Below are positions 1-5,276 of a stretch of DNA of 5,282 nt, piece after piece. Both the position numbers and the translations under genes were made by a program. Below the pieces are notes generated by a model. That model was not told the origin of the DNA. It was given only the letters and a program-made list of their open reading frames with translations, and searched no databases. Every line of letters begins with the position of its first letter. Positions within the stretch are counted from its first letter, which is position 1. The DNA comes from Flavobacteriales bacterium UBA1937 (GTDB taxonomy: Bacteria > Bacteroidota > Bacteroidia > Flavobacteriales > Weeksellaceae), in assembly GCA_002337005.1 (NCBI GenBank), contig DDFD01000051.1:2296-7577 (forward strand). The letters are read 5' to 3'.

Positions 1-582
1 TCTTGGATTGGTCTTGCTGCAATGACAAAATCTGAAATGACCATCAAAAATGTAAACTGGAATCAATTGGGTGTTATTCCTAATACTTTTAGAAAACTGG
101 GAATTCAACTAGAGCAAAGTGGTGATGATATTTATATTCCTGCACAAGAACATTATAAAATTCAGAAATTTATAGACGGTTCTATTCTTACCGTTTCAGA
201 TGCACCTTGGCCAGGATTTACGCCAGATTTACTATCAATTGTATTAGTTGTAGCAACTCAGGCAAAAGGTACCGTTCTTATTCACCAAAAAATGTTTGAA
301 TCGAGACTATTTTTCGTAGATAAATTAATTGATATGGGAGCGCAAATTATTCTTTGTGATCCTCACAGAGCAACAGTGGTTGGCTTAAATCACGAATATC
401 CATTAAGAGGAACGAATATGACTTCGCCAGACATCAGGGCAGGTAATGCACTATTAATTGCCGCACTTTCCGCCGAAGGAAAATCCATAATTCATAACAT
501 CGAACAAATAGACAGAGGTTATGAAAACATCGATGGAAGATTAAAAGCTCTCGGTGCGGATATTGAAAGAATTCAGTTATAA
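1..582 (+). CDS. murA: UDP-N-acetylglucosamine 1-carboxyvinyltransferase, C-terminal part (5' end outside window)
   Basis: MurA transfers enolpyruvate from PEP to UDP-GlcNAc in the cytoplasm, the first committed step of peptidoglycan synthesis. The frame is open from base 1 (SWIGLAAM...), so the ATG at 22 is internal. The 193 residues seen are a bit under half of a normal MurA of about 420-440 residues. Family residues are visible: the Asp in FTPDLLS (about 226-228), matching the E. coli Asp305 region; SPDIRAGNALL (Asp at 430, Arg at 436), matching the PDLRAS segment; and IDRGYENIDGRLKALGADIERI near the end, whose DRGYE Arg (514-516) matches E. coli Arg397. The C-terminal end looks complete and intact. 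The active-site Cys/Asp loop lies upstream and cannot be assessed. Six bases after the stop a strong terminator begins, so murA ends its transcription unit. Confidence 0.96.
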   Translation, partial: SWIGLAAMTKSEMTIKNVNWNQLGVIPNTFRKLGIQLEQSGDDIYIPAQEHYKIQKFIDGSILTVSDAPWPGFTPDLLSIVLVVATQAKGTVLIHQKMFESRLFFVDKLIDMGAQIILCDPHRATVVGLNHEYPLRGTNMTSPDIRAGNALLIAALSAEGKSIIHNIEQIDRGYENIDGRLKALGADIERIQL

Positions 583-587
583 AATTT

Positions 588-620
588 AAAAACGCAACTT
601 ATTTTTTAAGTTGCGTTTTT
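588..620. terminator. bidirectional intrinsic terminator between murA and the sigma operon
   Basis: A perfect 13-bp inverted repeat, AAAAACGCAACTT (588-600) and AAGTTGCGTTTTT (608-620), encloses a 7-base loop. The T-run ending the right arm serves the plus strand. The A-run starting the left arm becomes a U-run on the minus strand. It begins 6 bases after the murA stop and lies 24 bases beyond the stop of the converging membrane-protein gene, so it probably ends both transcripts. Confidence 0.9.
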
Positions 621-644
621 GTTGATTTAAATTTCTTGTATTAT

Positions 645-1322
645 TTATTGCTCTTGTTCTATTTTTTGCAATTGCTCTAGATTTTTACCTAATCTTCGCA
701 TAATAATTCCATAAACTACTCTATAATAAATGAGTACTAATAAAATTCCAAGGCTTAAACTGATAATAATCCCCGCATAAAAACCAATAATCGTAGGATT
801 TTCTAGATGAATATTCTGCATTTTAAGAGCATGGATAGTAAAAAATGTAAGCACAAACATTATGAAAATCAATAAAATAATATTGGTCAATATAAATGCA
901 TTAACTGTTTTCTTAAATTTTATAATCTGTACAATCAATTTTTTGAGATTACATTCTACCTTTATTTTCTTATAATTACGATAAAACAAAAACACAAAGC
1001 CAGCGGTAATTAATAAACTGAAAATTTTCAAAGCGAAATAAAGATGCCCAAAATTCATTTCTATGTCTTGGGTTACTCTCAGTCCCAATTTTTTCATCAT
1101 ATTCAGAAAACTCTCATTATTATCTGCGGTAAATACGGTGTAAATACTAACCGCTGCAAAAAACAGAAACTCAGCCATGCTAATCCAGAAAATATACTTC
1201 ACATAGTTTCTAGATTTTTTATTCAGCATTGCCTCAATTTCAGAAGTTCCATATACCTCAGCTACCGTTTGCTCTTGCCACGATTTTTTTAAATCATCTA
1301 TATTAAAATCTTGATTAACCAT
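645..1322 (-). CDS. four-helix membrane protein coupled to the ECF sigma factor (putative anti-sigma/regulator)
   Basis: A 225-residue integral membrane protein that I cannot place in a named family. Residues 1-41 form a hydrophilic, probably cytoplasmic N-terminus (DDLKKSWQEQ at 9-18, then NKKSRNYVKY). Four hydrophobic segments follow at about 42-64, 95-114, 141-165 and 177-205, with a charged loop at 115-140 and a Gln/Glu-rich tail (LEQLQKIEQEQ). The ATG overlaps the end of the sigma gene by 8 bases (ATGGTTAA), which suggests translational coupling and a shared job. Location and topology suggest a membrane-bound anti-sigma factor, with the N-terminus binding sigma. No zinc-binding HxxxCxxC motif or FecR-like domain is visible, so this is inference from context. 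Relatives may carry the label beta-carotene 15,15'-monooxygenase in databases; nothing here supports that enzyme. The gene ends at the shared terminator with murA. Confidence 0.85.
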   Translation of the reverse strand: MVNQDFNIDDLKKSWQEQTVAEVYGTSEIEAMLNKKSRNYVKYIFWISMAEFLFFAAVSIYTVFTADNNESFLNMMKKLGLRVTQDIEMNFGHLYFALKIFSLLITAGFVFLFYRNYKKIKVECNLKKLIVQIIKFKKTVNAFILTNIILLIFIMFVLTFFTIHALKMQNIHLENPTIIGFYAGIIISLSLGILLVLIYYRVVYGIIMRRLGKNLEQLQKIEQEQ

Positions 1323-1809
1323 GTTGCAGCATCAGTTCTTTTAAAGTTTTCTTTAATCTATTCATTTTCACTCTTGCGTTTACTTCGGTTATCCCTAGGT
1401 TTTCTGCGATTTCCCGGTAAGGAATGTCATCCAAATACATCATCACAATTGCTCTTTCTACATTAGGTAACATTTTTATTACCTTATAGAGCAGAGAAAT
1501 CTGTTGTTGTTTTTCGCCATCATCTTCCATAAACGCCCGTTGATGGAAATCCATCAGTTCGTCCGTTTGCGGAGATTTTGTTTTTTTTCTAAAAAGCGTA
1601 ATTGCTGTGTTAAGTGCTACTCTGTACATCCAAGTCGTAATTTTGGACTGTCCTTTAAATGAGTCGTAACTTCGCCAGAGTTGTAACACAATTTCTTGAA
1701 AAAGGTCTTGTTCATCTTCCAGAGAATTGGTGTACAATCTAGAGACTTTGAGTATAAGCCCCTGATTATTCTTTACCAACTGAGAAAATTCTTTCTGTTT
1801 AGCTTCCAA
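1315..1809 (-). CDS. ECF-type RNA polymerase sigma factor (sigma-70 family)
   Basis: A 164-residue protein of normal ECF sigma length. Region 2 spans about residues 10-77, with DLFQEIVLQLW (35-45) for core RNA polymerase contact and SKITTWMYRVALNTAI (55-70) for promoter melting and -10 recognition. A polar linker (78-102) leads to region 4 at about 103-160, where IPYREIAENLGITEVNARVKMNRLKK is the helix-turn-helix that reads the -35 element. The start codon is TTG (1807-1809). An in-frame TAG lies two codons upstream and the first ATG inside is residue 61, within region 2, so TTG is the only good start near the family's N-terminus. The downstream membrane-protein gene overlaps its last 8 bases. 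The signal sensed and the target genes cannot be read from sequence. Confidence 0.93.
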   Translation of the reverse strand: MEAKQKEFSQLVKNNQGLILKVSRLYTNSLEDEQDLFQEIVLQLWRSYDSFKGQSKITTWMYRVALNTAITLFRKKTKSPQTDELMDFHQRAFMEDDGEKQQQISLLYKVIKMLPNVERAIVMMYLDDIPYREIAENLGITEVNARVKMNRLKKTLKELMLQHG

Positions 1810-1828
1810 AACCTACGATTTTAAGTAG

Positions 1829-1863
1829 CGAAGATAGGAATAAAGTGCAATTTTTTATCAATA
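1829..1863 (-). promoter_or_regulatory. candidate promoter for the sigma-factor operon
   Basis: On the minus strand TATCTTCG (1829-1836) matches the Bacteroidetes -7 box TAnnTTTG with one mismatch, and TATTG (1859-1863) lies 22 bases upstream as a possible -33 element. Transcription would begin about a dozen bases before the TTG start codon. An ECF sigma operon could instead use its own sigma at an unrecognised site. Confidence 0.3.
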
Positions 1864-1882
1864 GAAAATGTTAATTTTTATT

Positions 1883-2020
1883 TTATTTGGGCGCCAATTT
1901 CCGCCTTCCGCTACCAATCTTTTTATAAAAATCCAATGTTTTTCCCAATGCTTTTTTATAAAAAGGATTTCCGCTCAAGTCGGGGCGCAATGCAGAAGCA
2001 GAAATAATATCTAGAAATTG
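1883..2020 (-). other. start-less 45-codon open frame (gene remnant or by-product of the repeat)
   Basis: Between an in-frame TGA (2021-2023) and a TAA (1883-1885) the minus strand reads 45 residues with no ATG. The middle reads RPDLSGNPFYKKALGKTLDF and the end reads RRKLAPK, which has protein-like, basic composition. The only usable start inside is a TTG about ten codons in. It fully covers the hairpin element, so the frame may simply follow from the repeat sequence. Alternatively it is the C-terminal end of a lost gene, cut off at the rnpB side. I do not recognise a family and do not call it a gene. Confidence 0.3.
1889..1998. repeat. hairpin element, possible dispersed intergenic repeat
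   Basis: An inverted repeat CTTTTTATAAAAA (1919-1931) / TTTTTATAAAAAG (1953-1965) forms a 13-bp stem around a 21-base loop. With G1966 bulged, three more pairs extend it (AAT 1916-1918 with ATT 1967-1969). TTCCGCT occurs on both sides in the same orientation (1906-1912, 1969-1975), and GGGCGCC (1889-1895) and GGGGCGCA (1982-1989) flank the whole. The loop repeats CCAATG (1933-1938, 1945-1950). The GC-rich flanks stand out from the AT-rich surroundings. The layout recalls intergenic repeats I remember from flavobacterial genomes with TTCCGCT-type arms; this is memory, not a search. The stem is not followed by a clean T-run, so it is not an obvious terminator. The outer limits are approximate. 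Confidence 0.5.
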
Positions 2021-2070
2021 TCATCTAAAATTCTCTCATTCTCCCATCTTCCATCTTCCAACAATTTCCG

Positions 2071-2078
2071 TATCTTTG
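2071..2078 (+). promoter_or_regulatory. -7 promoter box of rnpB
   Basis: TATCTTTG is a perfect match to the Bacteroidetes -7 consensus TAnnTTTG. It ends 4 bases before the P1 helix of RNase P RNA at 2083, which is the right distance for a start at about 2083-2085. No clear TTTG -33 box is present. The expected position lies in a short tandem repeat, CCATCTT twice plus CCA (2044-2060). Confidence 0.75.
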
Positions 2079-2082
2079 CACT

Positions 2083-2415
2083 CCACAAGAAAAACGGCTT
2101 GTTGATACCAAGAAATTGGGGTAGGAAAGTCCGGACATCAAAGAGCAGCATAAAGGTTAACAACCTTCCGTCGTGAGACGAGGACAAGTGCAACAGAAAG
2201 CAAGTACAGTTCGGCTGTAGTGAAACCAGGTAAACTCTATGCGATGCAATGTTAAGTATATCGAGCGTTTTAGAAGAAATTCTATAACTAGCAGTTGCTC
2301 GCTGCGAAAATCGAGGGGTAAACAGCTCAAGATTTGCAGCAATGTAAATCATAGATAAATAACAAGCGTCTCGATTCATCGGGAAACAGAATCCGGCTTA
2401 TAGTTTTTCTTGTGG
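2083..2415 (+). ncRNA. rnpB: RNase P RNA (catalytic subunit of ribonuclease P), bacterial type A
   Basis: This RNA cleaves the 5' leader from pre-tRNAs together with the RnpA protein. The ends pair perfectly as helix P1: CCACAAGAAAAAC (2083-2095) with GTTTTTCTTGTGG (2403-2415). The universal core is present. GGAAAGTCCGGAC (2124-2136) and CAGAATCCGGCTTAT (2387-2401) form P4 by pairing AAG/CCGG (2127-2129, 2131-2134) with CCGGCTT (2393-2399), leaving the conserved bulged U at 2130. Further conserved blocks are AACAGAAAGCAAG, GTGAAACCAGGTAAACTC (about 2220-2237) with GATGCAATG after it, and GGGGTAAAC (GGU at 2317-2319, a candidate L15 site for the tRNA CCA end), followed by ATAGATAAATAACA. Length is about 333 nt, shorter than the 377 nt of E. 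coli. P1 is followed directly by seven Ts. The gene has its own promoter and is divergent from the sigma operon. Confidence 0.96.
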
Positions 2416-2422
2416 TTTTTTT
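2403..2422 (+). terminator. rnpB 3' end: P1 right arm plus T-tract
   Basis: The right arm of P1 (2403-2415) runs directly into seven Ts (2416-2422). The pairing arm is over 300 bases upstream, so this is a long-range stem rather than a local hairpin, but a closed P1 helix followed by a U-tract has the layout of an intrinsic terminator. No separate local terminator hairpin for rnpB is visible. The T-tract includes the first two bases of the opposing CPBP stop codon. Confidence 0.5.
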
Positions 2423-3227
2423 ATTTTGTTTCAAGTTTCGAGTTTTTTATTTTTTCAATATAATGATTAAATAAAAATAAGCCACCTCCTAATAATATAA
2501 TTCCAATTAAGAAAAAAATCCAATAGTATATATTTAGATTAAGCTTGTCTATACTATCTAACAGTGTTTTGCCATATAGTTTTAATAAAGCAATATTAAA
2601 ATTTAATAGAAAATGTAGGATAATTGGGCTAATAATTTTTTTTGATTTTACATACAAATAACCAGCTACTAAACCTAAAAAGAAAGTAGGTAAAAGATTA
2701 GAAAAATTTGGAAGATGATATAATGCAAAGCAAAGAGATGAATATAATATACTTTTTACAAAACTGTATTTTTTTGCTAAACTATCAATAAAATATTTTC
2801 TAAAAATTAATTCTTCAAAAATAGGAGCTATTACCAATGCGGGAATTGCTCTAATAACAAATTGATAATCTAGTTGAGTATTTATGTTTAGTACTTGAGA
2901 AGGAAATTCTTCTGAAGAAGTTATTCTTCTATAAATTTCAAAAAAAGGTTCTTGGAAAATTTTCAAGCCAACTGCAATCGGTATTAAAATGAAAAGAATA
3001 TTTTCATTAAAATGAACAAAACTTGTTTTTATATCAACAATAAAATCCTTTTTAAAATAAAATCTAATGAAATAAATATAAACAATGACAATTATGAAAG
3101 TGTTTATTAATGAGTAAATTGCAATATGAATATTATTTAAATAACTTACCCATGAAGAAATTACCCCTAAAAGATTCATTATAATAATCAATATGATTGT
3201 ACCTAAAAATGTTTTCCAAATATTCAT
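2421..3227 (-). CDS. CPBP-family intramembrane glutamic endopeptidase (CAAX protease/Abi family)
   Basis: A 268-residue multi-pass membrane protein with the three CPBP signature motifs: EELIFR with Glu138, Glu139 and Arg143; FALYH with Phe167 and His171; and HFLLN with His205 and Asn209. Hydrophobic segments lie at about 6-28, 35-57, 77-90, 122-140, 155-171, 178-195, 198-218 and 233-254, so the catalytic residues sit within the bilayer as in Rce1. Members cleave membrane or prenylated substrates, or serve as immunity proteins for bacteriocins; the substrate here is unknown. All motif residues are intact, so it should be active. The ATG follows the stop of the secreted-protein gene by 6 bases, so it is very likely the last gene of the PPK2 operon. 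Its stop lies in the T-tract of rnpB. The gene is notably rich in AT, Ile and Leu, which fits a membrane protein and is not by itself a sign of transfer. Confidence 0.92.
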   Translation of the reverse strand: MNIWKTFLGTIILIIIMNLLGVISSWVSYLNNIHIAIYSLINTFIIVIVYIYFIRFYFKKDFIVDIKTSFVHFNENILFILIPIAVGLKIFQEPFFEIYRRITSSEEFPSQVLNINTQLDYQFVIRAIPALVIAPIFEELIFRKYFIDSLAKKYSFVKSILYSSLCFALYHLPNFSNLLPTFFLGLVAGYLYVKSKKIISPIILHFLLNFNIALLKLYGKTLLDSIDKLNLNIYYWIFFLIGIILLGGGLFLFNHYIEKIKNSKLETK

Positions 3228-3233
3228 AAAATT

Positions 3234-3755
3234 CTATTTCTCAAATCTTATTCCTTTAAAATAAATCTCTTGAAAATTTACATTTACGTCATTTTTAGAA
3301 CCTACATACATTACTACAATCATAGATTTATTAGTCCAGGCTTTCACAGTATAGGTAGTACCATCTTCTGTTTCTCCGTATTCTAAAATTCCTATCACAT
3401 CTGGTTGGTTTTCTAGAGTATGACCTTTTCCGTAATCAGTTTTTTTAGTGAATTTTAAAAAATGTTCATTGAGGAAATCAACATAAGAAATCATTTTTTC
3501 TTCTGGTAAATCATTGTTTTTTATAGCGTCTTCATTTAGTTTTACCGCAATAATTCCGTAATCTACATTGGCAAAAATTGTAGAGGCAGTGTAAACCTCG
3601 CTTTTGTCATTAGATAATGCTTTTGTAAATTTCGGTTCTGTAGGGAAATAAAACTGGGCTCCAGTGTCTGCAATATTATATTTTGCAAACCTAGGAACTT
3701 GTGCAGAAGTTATAACTCCAATTAACAAAATTATAAAAATGGATAATTTTTTCAT
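3234..3755 (-). CDS. secreted protein of unknown function (signal peptide, possible PsbP/Mog1-like fold)
   Basis: A 173-residue protein that I do not recognise by name. Residues 1-19 form a clear Sec signal peptide: MKK, a hydrophobic core (LSIFIILLIGVI) and a TSAQ cleavage region. There is no lipobox Cys, so the mature protein of about 154 residues should be soluble in the periplasm or outside the cell. It contains no Cys at all. The order of strands (QFYFPTEP near 35-41, YGIIAVKLNE at 66-75, a helical stretch at 85-104, YTVKAWTNKSMIVVMYVGS at 135-153, then IYFKGIRF at the end) resembles small PsbP/Mog1-like secreted proteins; this is a pattern impression only. It lies 32 bases after the PPK2 stop and 6 bases before the CPBP protease, suggesting co-transcription. 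No enzyme motif is visible. Confidence 0.8.
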   Translation of the reverse strand: MKKLSIFIILLIGVITSAQVPRFAKYNIADTGAQFYFPTEPKFTKALSNDKSEVYTASTIFANVDYGIIAVKLNEDAIKNNDLPEEKMISYVDFLNEHFLKFTKKTDYGKGHTLENQPDVIGILEYGETEDGTTYTVKAWTNKSMIVVMYVGSKNDVNVNFQEIYFKGIRFEK

Positions 3756-3787
3756 GGGGTTAGCTTTTTTTATTGTAAATCTATAGT

Positions 3788-4666
3788 TTATTTTTCATTT
3801 TCCAATTGTTTTTTTGCTTCTTCTAGTGCTGTTTTTTCATTTTCTGGTAGTTCGGGATATTTTAAATTCATGCCTTCTAAAGCATCTATAATGATTTGTA
3901 AAGCCGTTAATCTAGCAAACCATTTTTTATCAGCAGGTACTACAAACCAAGGAGCATGTTCTTTGCTAGTCTCATTGATGGCTTCTTCATACGCTTTCAT
4001 ATAATCCCCAAAACGAGCTCTTTCTTTTAAATCTGCGGCAGAAAATTTCCAATTTTTGTTTTCTTCATTTATTCTGTCTAAGAATCGTTGTTTTTGTTCT
4101 TCTGGAGAAACGTGTAAGAAAATTTTCACAATTTTAGTTCCATTTCTTGCCAAATGTTTTTCAAAATCTCTGATGCTTTCGTATCTGTTTTGCCAAAAAC
4201 CTTCATTTATTTCGTCAATAGATTTCCATACTTTTTCACCCAAATTATATTCAGGATGTACTTTACATACCAAAACACTTTCGTAATGACTTCTATTGAA
4301 GATTCCTATTTTTCCTTTTTCAGGTAGAGCGGTATAGTGTCTCCAAATAAAATCAAAACCATATTCTTTGGAACTAGGGGCTTTAAAACTGGTTACTTCA
4401 CAGCCTTGAGGATTTACACCGCCGAAAACGTGTTCTATTAAACTGTCTTTTCCAGCTGCATCCATCGCTTGTAAAACCACTAGAAGAGATTGGCTACCAT
4501 CTGCATAGAGTTTTTCTTGCAATTCATAGAGTTTCTTTTTTTCTTCCTGAAGTAGTTTTTCACCTTCTTCTTTGTTCAATTTTCCTTTATAAATGGTGCT
4601 GAAATCTTTGATTTTAAATTTTGAATTTTCTTTAACAAGAAAGTTATCTGTGAAATTGGTTTCCAT
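3788..4666 (-). CDS. PPK2-family polyphosphate kinase (polyphosphate:nucleotide phosphotransferase, class III-like)
   Basis: PPK2 enzymes move phosphate between inorganic polyphosphate and nucleotides in the cytoplasm. Class III members, such as the Cytophaga hutchinsonii enzyme, phosphorylate both AMP and ADP. The 292 residues match the usual length. Visible motifs are the Walker A-like loop QAMDAAGKDS (66-75, with Asp69 and Lys73), then GVNPQGCEVTSFKAPS (83-98), typical of the class III-like subfamily; Walker B-like GIFNRSHYESVL (121-132); and the lid NWKFSAADLKER (205-216) followed by DYMKAYEEAI. The C-terminal HAPWFVVPADKKWFARL (237-253) is also family-typical. As I recall the family, a Trp often stands where Phe219 is. 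All expected catalytic residues are present. The gene follows a terminator and promoter candidate and heads a probable three-gene operon. Class assignment is from motifs, not from a tree. Confidence 0.94.
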   Translation of the reverse strand: METNFTDNFLVKENSKFKIKDFSTIYKGKLNKEEGEKLLQEEKKKLYELQEKLYADGSQSLLVVLQAMDAAGKDSLIEHVFGGVNPQGCEVTSFKAPSSKEYGFDFIWRHYTALPEKGKIGIFNRSHYESVLVCKVHPEYNLGEKVWKSIDEINEGFWQNRYESIRDFEKHLARNGTKIVKIFLHVSPEEQKQRFLDRINEENKNWKFSAADLKERARFGDYMKAYEEAINETSKEHAPWFVVPADKKWFARLTALQIIIDALEGMNLKYPELPENEKTALEEAKKQLENEK

Positions 4667-4689
4667 TTTTTACAATGTTTTTGTTCAAC

Positions 4690-4697
4690 TAAAGATA
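4690..4697 (-). promoter_or_regulatory. candidate -7 box for the PPK2 operon
   Basis: On the minus strand TATCTTTA matches TAnnTTTG except for the last base. It lies 23 bases before the PPK2 start codon. The T-tract of the preceding terminator sits just upstream, in the -7/-33 spacer. There is no TTTG at the -33 position, only TTTA-like sequence inside the terminator stem. Confidence 0.4.
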
Positions 4698-4699
4698 AT

Positions 4700-4730
4700 A
4701 AAAAAAACCGACTTAATATAAAGACGGTTT
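4700..4730 (-). terminator. intrinsic terminator after the DUF1573 gene
   Basis: Read on the minus strand, AAACCG (complement of 4725-4730) pairs with CGGTTT (complement of 4705-4710). The stem extends past a mismatch by three more pairs (CTT/AAG) around a 6-base loop. A run of eight Ts (complement of 4700-4707) overlaps and follows the right arm. It lies 24 bases past the DUF1573 stop and separates that gene from the PPK2 operon. Confidence 0.75.
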
Positions 4731-4754
4731 GTATTGTTTTTTTAAATAATCTGT

Positions 4755-5240
4755 CTAATTAGCTTTTTTTGCTTTAGAAACTTTCTTTACTTTTGGGGTA
4801 GCTTTTGTATTGGCGCTTACTACAGGATCAGCAACTTCTTTTACTGGAGTAGCAGTAGCAGCTATATTTGTATCAGCATTTACTACAGTTCCTTGAATGT
4901 ATAGTACAATTCTTCCGTTTGCAGGGTCATTAGAAAATACATCAATAGTCTTTTTAAATGGAGCTACAGTAGCAGTATTATAGTGTACTTTAATTTCCCC
5001 TTTTTTACCTGGTAAAATTGGTTCTTTAGTATATTCAGAAGCTGTACATCCACATCCTGGTTGCACATTGCTTAGAATTAAAGGTTTATCACCTGTATTG
5101 GTAAATGTAAAAACTCTATTTCCATCAGAATTTGCTTTTACAGTTCCGTAATCTATAGTGGTTTTATCAAAAGTAATAGTCTGTGCATTAGAAAATGCAA
5201 AAGCACCTAATAATAATAGACCTCCAACTAGTTTTTTCAT
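4755..5240 (-). CDS. DUF1573 domain secreted protein
   Basis: A 161-residue exported protein. Residues 1-19 are a Sec signal peptide (MKKLVGGLLLLGAFAFSNA, cut before Gln20). Residues about 21-120 form a beta-rich, Ig-like DUF1573 domain: ITFDKTTIDYGTV, then FTFTNTGDKPLILSNVQPGCGCTASEY with the family's close Cys pair (Cys63, Cys65), then PILPGKKGEIKVHYNT and a last strand near VLYIQGTVV. Residues 121-161 are a low-complexity tail rich in Ala, Thr, Val and Pro that ends in a Lys-rich stretch (KVKKVSKAKKAN), likely disordered. The family's function is unknown; many Bacteroidetes encode several copies. The Cys pair could form a disulfide or bind something, but this is not known. The gene has its own promoter candidate and terminator, so it is probably monocistronic. 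Confidence 0.93.
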   Translation of the reverse strand: MKKLVGGLLLLGAFAFSNAQTITFDKTTIDYGTVKANSDGNRVFTFTNTGDKPLILSNVQPGCGCTASEYTKEPILPGKKGEIKVHYNTATVAPFKKTIDVFSNDPANGRIVLYIQGTVVNADTNIAATATPVKEVADPVVSANTKATPKVKKVSKAKKAN

Positions 5241-5268
5241 CTCTTATTTTGTTTTGAAAATTATACGT

Positions 5269-5276
5269 CAAAATTA
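5269..5276 (-). promoter_or_regulatory. candidate -7 box for the DUF1573 gene
   Basis: On the minus strand TAATTTTG matches the Bacteroidetes box TAnnTTTG exactly, 28 bases before the ATG, giving a leader of about 20 bases. The -33 element would lie beyond the window edge, so it cannot be checked. Confidence 0.45.

Noticed and set aside
22..582. ATG at 22 as a complete gene start
   Set aside because: The frame stays open and MurA-like back to base 1, so this is an internal Met of a gene cut by the window edge.
1044..1292. An 82-codon open frame on the plus strand
   Set aside because: Antisense to the membrane-protein gene; composition is that of a shadow frame (many Phe, Ser, Cys, His).
645..1322. 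Membrane protein as a carotenoid-cleaving enzyme
   Set aside because: No iron-binding His pattern or enzyme fold is visible; it is a small four-helix protein coupled to a sigma gene.
1919..1965. Hairpin as an intrinsic terminator or tRNA
   Set aside because: No clean T-run follows either arm, no gene ends into it, and it has no cloverleaf or conserved tRNA bases.
2044..2060. Tandem CCATCTT repeat as a microsatellite or CRISPR-like unit
   Set aside because: Only two full copies and a partial one; too short to mean more than a curiosity in the rnpB promoter.
2157..2342. A 61-codon open frame on the minus strand
   Set aside because: Also antisense within rnpB, in a different frame, with no protein features.
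2011..2379. A 122-codon open frame on the minus strand
   Set aside because: It lies antisense over most of the RNase P RNA, whose conserved core and P1 pairing are clear. The protein has no family features, and its openness is chance.
2421..3227. CPBP gene read as a phage-defence (Abi) or bacteriocin immunity system
   Set aside because: The family name Abi is historical. No phage, bacteriocin or toxin gene lies nearby, and the context is a PPK2 operon.
4056..4286. A 76-codon open frame on the plus strand
   Set aside because: Antisense to the well-supported PPK2 gene; a Cys- and Ser-rich shadow.
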